Shown piece after piece: positions 60,523 to 64,000 of a stretch of DNA of 64,000 nt (its first letter is position 1; each line of letters starts with the position of its first letter). The DNA is from Microvirga sp. SRT01. Its GTDB lineage: Bacteria > Pseudomonadota > Alphaproteobacteria > Sphingomonadales > Sphingomonadaceae. The stretch is taken from contig JAGSNX010000005.1 of the NCBI GenBank assembly GCA_018139225.1, forward strand, positions 266,799-330,798, in the 5' to 3' direction. The translations under genes and the position numbers were made by a program. The notes under the pieces were generated by a model. The model was not told where the DNA came from, did no database searches, and worked only from the letters and a program-made list of their open reading frames with translations.

Positions 60523-61098
60523 GTGACCCCGAGCGCGGTGGACCTGTCCGCGCTCGGCCAACGGTCCAGCGCGATCGTCGATCAGGCCGGCAACTTAGCC
60601 CGCTACGGGATGGACGACGTGGCCGGTGCAGGCGTGCGCAGCGGCGAGTCCGTGACATTGCAGGCCCCGCGCACCGTAACGTTTCCCGATGGCGGGTCGA
60701 TCACCTACGGCGCGCTCGACCATCTCGGCCGGCCGACTGGCGTGACCGTGCACATCACGCCGGACATGATCGGTGCGGGCACGCACGCCAACGCTTCGAT
60801 CCTGCCCCCCGGCTGGAGCGGCAACGGCATTCTGCACAACGAGGCCCGCAGCCATCTGCTCGGGCGTCAGCTCGGCGGATCGGGCGACCTGACGGAAAAC
60901 CTCGAAACGTTGCAGCAAGCGCCCGCCAACAGCCCGGTGATGAGCGGCTTCGAAGGCCAGATTCGCCGCGTGGTCGAGGGTGGTCAGGCGGTGGACTACC
61001 TCCCCACGTCGATCTACCTCGGCGACGAACTGGTGCCGCGCGGCATCACCCTGGATGCGCAGGGAACGGGTGGTTTCGACTGGTATGTTAGGTGCTGA
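60523..61098 (+). CDS. orphan toxin-type DNA/RNA non-specific endonuclease domain
   Basis: The 191-residue product matches the C-terminal nuclease domain of polymorphic toxins (Endonuclea_NS_2 type): GSITYGALDHLGRPTGVTV, the catalytic region NEARSHLLGRQLGGSGDLTE followed by NLETLQQAPANSPVMSGFEG, and a final DELVPRGITLDAQGTGG. The active His is in ARSHLLGRQ. No export domain precedes it: the frame is open only to 60412, and the GTG at 60523 has no ribosome site. So it looks like a detached toxin tail. A SUKH immunity gene follows after 42 bases, which supports a toxin identity. Confidence 0.75.
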   Translation: MTPSAVDLSALGQRSSAIVDQAGNLARYGMDDVAGAGVRSGESVTLQAPRTVTFPDGGSITYGALDHLGRPTGVTVHITPDMIGAGTHANASILPPGWSGNGILHNEARSHLLGRQLGGSGDLTENLETLQQAPANSPVMSGFEGQIRRVVEGGQAVDYLPTSIYLGDELVPRGITLDAQGTGGFDWYVRC

Positions 61099-61140
61099 AC
61101 CCTGCGAACAAGCCCCTACCCTAATCGAAGGCGATGACGG

Positions 61141-61665
61141 ATGACGATCGAGCGGCTGAGTACGGTCCTGCCTCCGCCCGGCGACGATCGCCGACCGTCG
61201 ACCACCGACTGGCCAGCGGTGGAGGCTGCGCTCGGCACCTCGCTGCCGGGGGATTACCGGGCCTTCGTGGAGCGTTACGGGGTCGGGCGGATCGCGGGCT
61301 TCCTGTGGGTGTTCGTGCCGGGCGCCGGTCACGTTACGATCGATCTGCTCGCGCAGGTAGTCGTGCAGCGCGAGGTCTTGTGTGAACTAGCGGCGTCGGG
61401 AGAGACGATCCCGTTCGCGAGCTATCCCGAGCCCGGCGGGTTACTGGCGGTAGGCATGACCGACAATGGCGATGTGCTCCACTGGAACACGACGGGGCTC
61501 ACGGACGATTGGACGATCGTGGTACAGGAGGCACGCGGCCCCTTTTTCACATCCACGGATCAGGACCTGACCGGTTTCCTGGCCGGAGTACTGGATCGTA
61601 CCGTTCGCTGCCCCGCCTTCCCTGATGACTTCCCGAACGATGCGATCGCATTCGAAGCACAGTAG
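61141..61665 (+). CDS. SMI1/KNR4 (SUKH) family immunity protein
   Basis: The 174-residue cytoplasmic protein has the SUKH pattern: TDWPAVEAALGTSLPGDYRA, FVERYGVGRIAGFLWVFVPG, FASYPEPGGLLAVGMTDNGD and a final acidic region (DLTGFLAGVLDRTV). SUKH proteins neutralise nuclease toxins of contact-dependent and secreted systems by direct binding. It lies immediately after the orphan nuclease domain on the same strand. Together they form a complete toxin-immunity module, except for the toxin's delivery part. Confidence 0.85.
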   Translation: MTIERLSTVLPPPGDDRRPSTTDWPAVEAALGTSLPGDYRAFVERYGVGRIAGFLWVFVPGAGHVTIDLLAQVVVQREVLCELAASGETIPFASYPEPGGLLAVGMTDNGDVLHWNTTGLTDDWTIVVQEARGPFFTSTDQDLTGFLAGVLDRTVRCPAFPDDFPNDAIAFEAQ

Positions 61666-61708
61666 AACTCGCAGTGCGGGAGAGCCTTAAGAATGGGAGA
61701 ATCACACA

Positions 61709-62028
61709 GTGGCTGCATGGGACACCATCCGCTCCAAGGCCGAAGCGGAGAATTTGCGGAACGAGGGCCGGCTGGAGCCGATATTGCTGATGCCCGCAAA
61801 ATTTGGCGGCGTCGCCGATGCTGCGAATGTCGTGCTGGTACCGCCAACCGCGCGTGAGGAACGCGACGGCTCATCGCCGAGGTGCTCGATCTCGTCCGCG
61901 CCGGTGGCGCGAACCGCCTGTCCGTCACCCCGGATTATCGAGGCGACAGTCTGATCCTATGCGCGCTGGCGATTAACGCTTGGCGAGACGGCATGCCCAC
62001 CTACGAGCGTCGGATCGCGATCTGGTAG
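61709..62028 (+). pseudogene. frameshifted second immunity-like gene
   Basis: A GTG at 61709 with GGGAGA upstream opens a frame encoding AAWDTIRSKAEAENLRNEGR and VADAANVVLVPPTAREER. The matching C-terminal half, RLIAEVLDLVRAGGANRLSV to WRDGMPTYERRIAIW, is in another frame and ends at TAG 62026. Restoring one C near 61867 (CGACCGG instead of CGACGG) joins them into one protein of about 106 residues. I do not know the family, but its position after a SUKH gene and its small soluble nature suggest another immunity protein. The break could also be a sequencing error. Confidence 0.65.
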
Positions 62029-62466
62029 CTTGTCTCTTTCGGCGATAGCTGTCGCCAAGCAACACGCCGTTCGCTCGACCCAATCATTCTTCCAATCAAC
62101 CATAGCCGGAGTCTCGGCCGCCGGACGGCCAAGCGCATCGGCAGAGCCGGCGTCCGCGCAGCCGCTGGAGGGTGCGAGCATCCCGAAGAGAGCGTCGTCA
62201 AAATATGGGCGTCACCAGCCGTGGCTGGAACCAAGCTCCTATCGAACGCCTAGCAGACGCGGGGCAGCACTACGCCGGGTCACTGCCTATGCCTCGTTCG
62301 ACACCGGCCGGCGCATCACTAGCGGAGGGAGGTGAGCCAACGAGTCTGCCCAGCACAAGCTTGTATCATGAAGAACCTACACTCCGAAGAGGTTCTGACC
62401 ACCGGGTTGGTGGGAAGCAGAGAGCGGCTCGCGCGAGATATCGGCGGGTAAATGCCGGCGGCCGAG
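62029..62466. other. stretch without a recognisable gene
   Basis: Several short open frames occur on both strands, but none has a ribosome site or protein-like composition. Base composition is mixed and a little lower in GC than neighbours. It may hold remains of further toxin or immunity cassettes. Confidence 0.4.
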
Positions 62467-63468
62467 CTACCGATCCGCACGATCGGCTTTGGCGCGATGG
62501 GTCAACAGGAACGTGGTACGTCGTCCGTCAGGCATATCCCGAAGCATTTTCACCATTCTGGTTGCTCTCTCCAGTGTGCAACCGTCTCGACCTGCCGGTA
62601 CGTAATAGTGGCGGCCCAGGGCCCCCATGTCGCAGACCGGCTGGCCAGCGGCCGATGCCTCGATGTCGAAGTGGCCGCCGCCTGCCTTCATGACGTATAG
62701 CGCGCCGCCGACGAGCCCCGGAATACCGGGGTTTGCCAGGCAGAGCGCGGCCGCGACGCATGCGAGGCCACTGATCGGCCAGCGTCGGTCGGCGAGGCGC
62801 ATAGCGGACTGCACGATGCAGCCGGCGGACACGATTGCCAGCATAACGAGCGGCGTCGCGCCGGATGTCGCTTCGGGGATCCAGAAGATAGCCACGTGGA
62901 GCCAGATGTCGGACCAGAGCACGAGCCACACCATTGATACGAACGCCCATGTGCCTTGGAGCACGAGCCTCGCCAGAAGCGCGGAGGGACTGATGCCTCC
63001 CGTTTCGATCTCGCATTGACGGCATGCGCTCGCGGCGACCAGCGGGACGAGGACCACGGCGAGCGGCAGTCGCGGATCGATCCAAGGCACCATCAGGATG
63101 GCCGAGGCGCAGGCCGCCATTCGTATGTGCATGAGGTGGCGCGACGCACCCCCGGCCGCGGGCGGCATCTCCCATCGGGGGAGGAGGAACATGCCGAGCA
63201 CGCACGCTATGGCCAATGTGCAATATACCGCCAAACCCAGCAGAGGCGTCGCATCGGTGGCCACCTCGCCGCCCCCGGAGGGAAGGCCAAATATCCCTTT
63301 GTACGCGCCGACTGCGGCCCAAACCCCGTACAGCGCAAGGGCACCCAGAAGCGCATGCCTGCCCGAGAGTGCGGCCATGCCGCCGCGCAGCCATCGTCGC
63401 GCGGCTACCACATCGGCTTCAAGAAGACGTTCGTCGAGGAGGATGATCTGTTCGGCACGGCGTGACAT
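62467..63468 (-). CDS. multi-pass membrane protein of unknown function
   Basis: The ATG at 63468 gives a cytoplasmic lead (MSRRAEQIILLDERLLEADV) and then about seven to eight membrane segments, among them LLGALALYGVWAAVGAYKGI, LLGLAVYCTLAIACVLGMFL and LVLQGTWAFVSMVWLVLWSD. The C-terminal 70 residues are soluble (GALGRHYYVPAGRDGCTLER). Cys pairs occur in one loop (SACRQCEIE). No family is recognised. The frame is open 40 codons further upstream, but that part looks non-coding. Confidence 0.65.
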   Translation of the reverse strand: MSRRAEQIILLDERLLEADVVAARRWLRGGMAALSGRHALLGALALYGVWAAVGAYKGIFGLPSGGGEVATDATPLLGLAVYCTLAIACVLGMFLLPRWEMPPAAGGASRHLMHIRMAACASAILMVPWIDPRLPLAVVLVPLVAASACRQCEIETGGISPSALLARLVLQGTWAFVSMVWLVLWSDIWLHVAIFWIPEATSGATPLVMLAIVSAGCIVQSAMRLADRRWPISGLACVAAALCLANPGIPGLVGGALYVMKAGGGHFDIEASAAGQPVCDMGALGRHYYVPAGRDGCTLERATRMVKMLRDMPDGRRTTFLLTHRAKADRADR

Positions 63469-63924
63469 GCGAGCATGCTGGACCCGGTCGCACGACTGCG
63501 CAACAGGGGCGTGTACCAATCCAACGGCGTACGGATTTTCCAGGACTACATCGTCGTCAGTTACTCGCCATCTAACGGCGATCGACACTTCTCCGGGTTT
63601 CGTGACTCCTGTGCTTCGAAGGCACTGTCAGAGGTTGAGCACAAACCTAGAGCGACCCTGATCTTACGGGCAGAGCCGGTTCACTCAGGAGTATTGCCGC
63701 ACTCGGGCTGTTACCAGCTATGCTAGACGTAAGGCTGATCGCCCCCCCCCCGGGGGGGGGCGCGGAGGAGCATTGTCACGGGCTACAGGCGCCTACCACC
63801 TGAGTACTGGCCGGATACAATGCCAATGCTGGAGAGTGTCAGACCCGAACGCTAAAAGTCCGGCGGCAGCGTTGTGCTGATGCGGACGGTCGTGGCGGTT
63901 TGGTTGGCTGCTGGTCTGGTGTGT
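63469..63924. other. intergenic stretch before tRNA-fMet
   Basis: No gene is supported here. A plus-strand frame at 63475-63726 is open for 83 codons but has no ribosome site and odd composition. The stretch contains the C/G homopolymer palindrome at 63741. Confidence 0.5.
63741..63760. repeat. C10-G9 homopolymer palindrome
   Basis: Ten C residues run directly into nine G residues, flanked by GC-rich bases. Such a perfect self-complementary block can form a cruciform, slip during replication, or be an assembly artefact. Confidence 0.8.

Positions 63925-64000
<76 letters not shown>

Noticed and set aside
61124..61138. TAATCG followed by GCGATGA before the SUKH gene as a fourth copy of the shared dyad
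   Set aside because: The right arm and spacing do not match, and it is too close to the start codon.

Overview
The window reads as GC-rich chromosomal DNA of an alphaproteobacterium of the Sphingomonadaceae, most likely Sphingomonas. The grounds are protein resemblance, a PEPxxWA-CTERM protein, large TonB receptors, a D-mannonate dehydratase of the Novosphingobium type, CtrA-like (TTAA-N7-TTAA) and EcfG-like (GGAAC-N17-GTT) sites, and an initiator tRNA whose anticodon stem is of the kind I recall from alphaproteobacteria. No rRNA, CRISPR, insertion sequence or prophage was seen.

Layout. 1-0.4 kb: tail of a GH43-like glycosidase. 0.5-9.1 kb: a minus-strand chemotaxis operon (mcp, STAS, cheA, cheR, cheB, cheD, cheY, cheW, second cheB-like gene, 91-aa protein), mostly joined by start/stop overlaps. 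The last two genes are odd: the second CheB has Asp where the catalytic Ser should be, and the small protein carries a CheZ/CheT-like DxxxQ. 9.5-15 kb: PEP-CTERM zinc protease, tRNA-Arg, an antiporter, and a GST/TetR divergent pair with two operators. 15-19.3 kb: lower-GC patch with a broken PemK-like toxin gene and a large zinc-protease-like lipoprotein. 19.5-28.5 kb: UV endonuclease, transporter, DUF1080, DUF885, MBL hydrolase, a LysM cell-wall hydrolase with a lipoprotein partner, ThuA-like protein. 28.7-32 kb: three Tad-pilus-type TadG/TadE proteins. 32-36 kb: a general-stress cluster (CsbD-like proteins, PAS-LuxR regulator, entericidin). 36-46 kb: L,D-transpeptidase, GH127 arabinofuranosidase, a second LysM protein with a zincin domain and secreted partner, M20 peptidase. 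45.8-50.7 kb: divergent glpDR / glpFK glycerol genes. 50.8-52.3 kb: a helical protein of unknown function. 52.4-59.4 kb: hexuronate locus (transporter, TonB receptor, ManD, GntR regulator). 60.5-62 kb: a toxin nuclease domain, SUKH immunity protein and a frameshifted second immunity-like gene. 62.5-64 kb: membrane protein and tRNA-fMet.

The most interesting observation is that three unlinked genes (25.7, 43.5 and 50.8 kb), all coding for proteins without signal peptides and two of them cell-wall hydrolases followed by a small exported partner, share a dyad TAATCG-N3-CGAYTA placed 53-58 bases before the start codon. This looks like a small regulon of leaderless effector-like proteins. It is inferred from sequence only.
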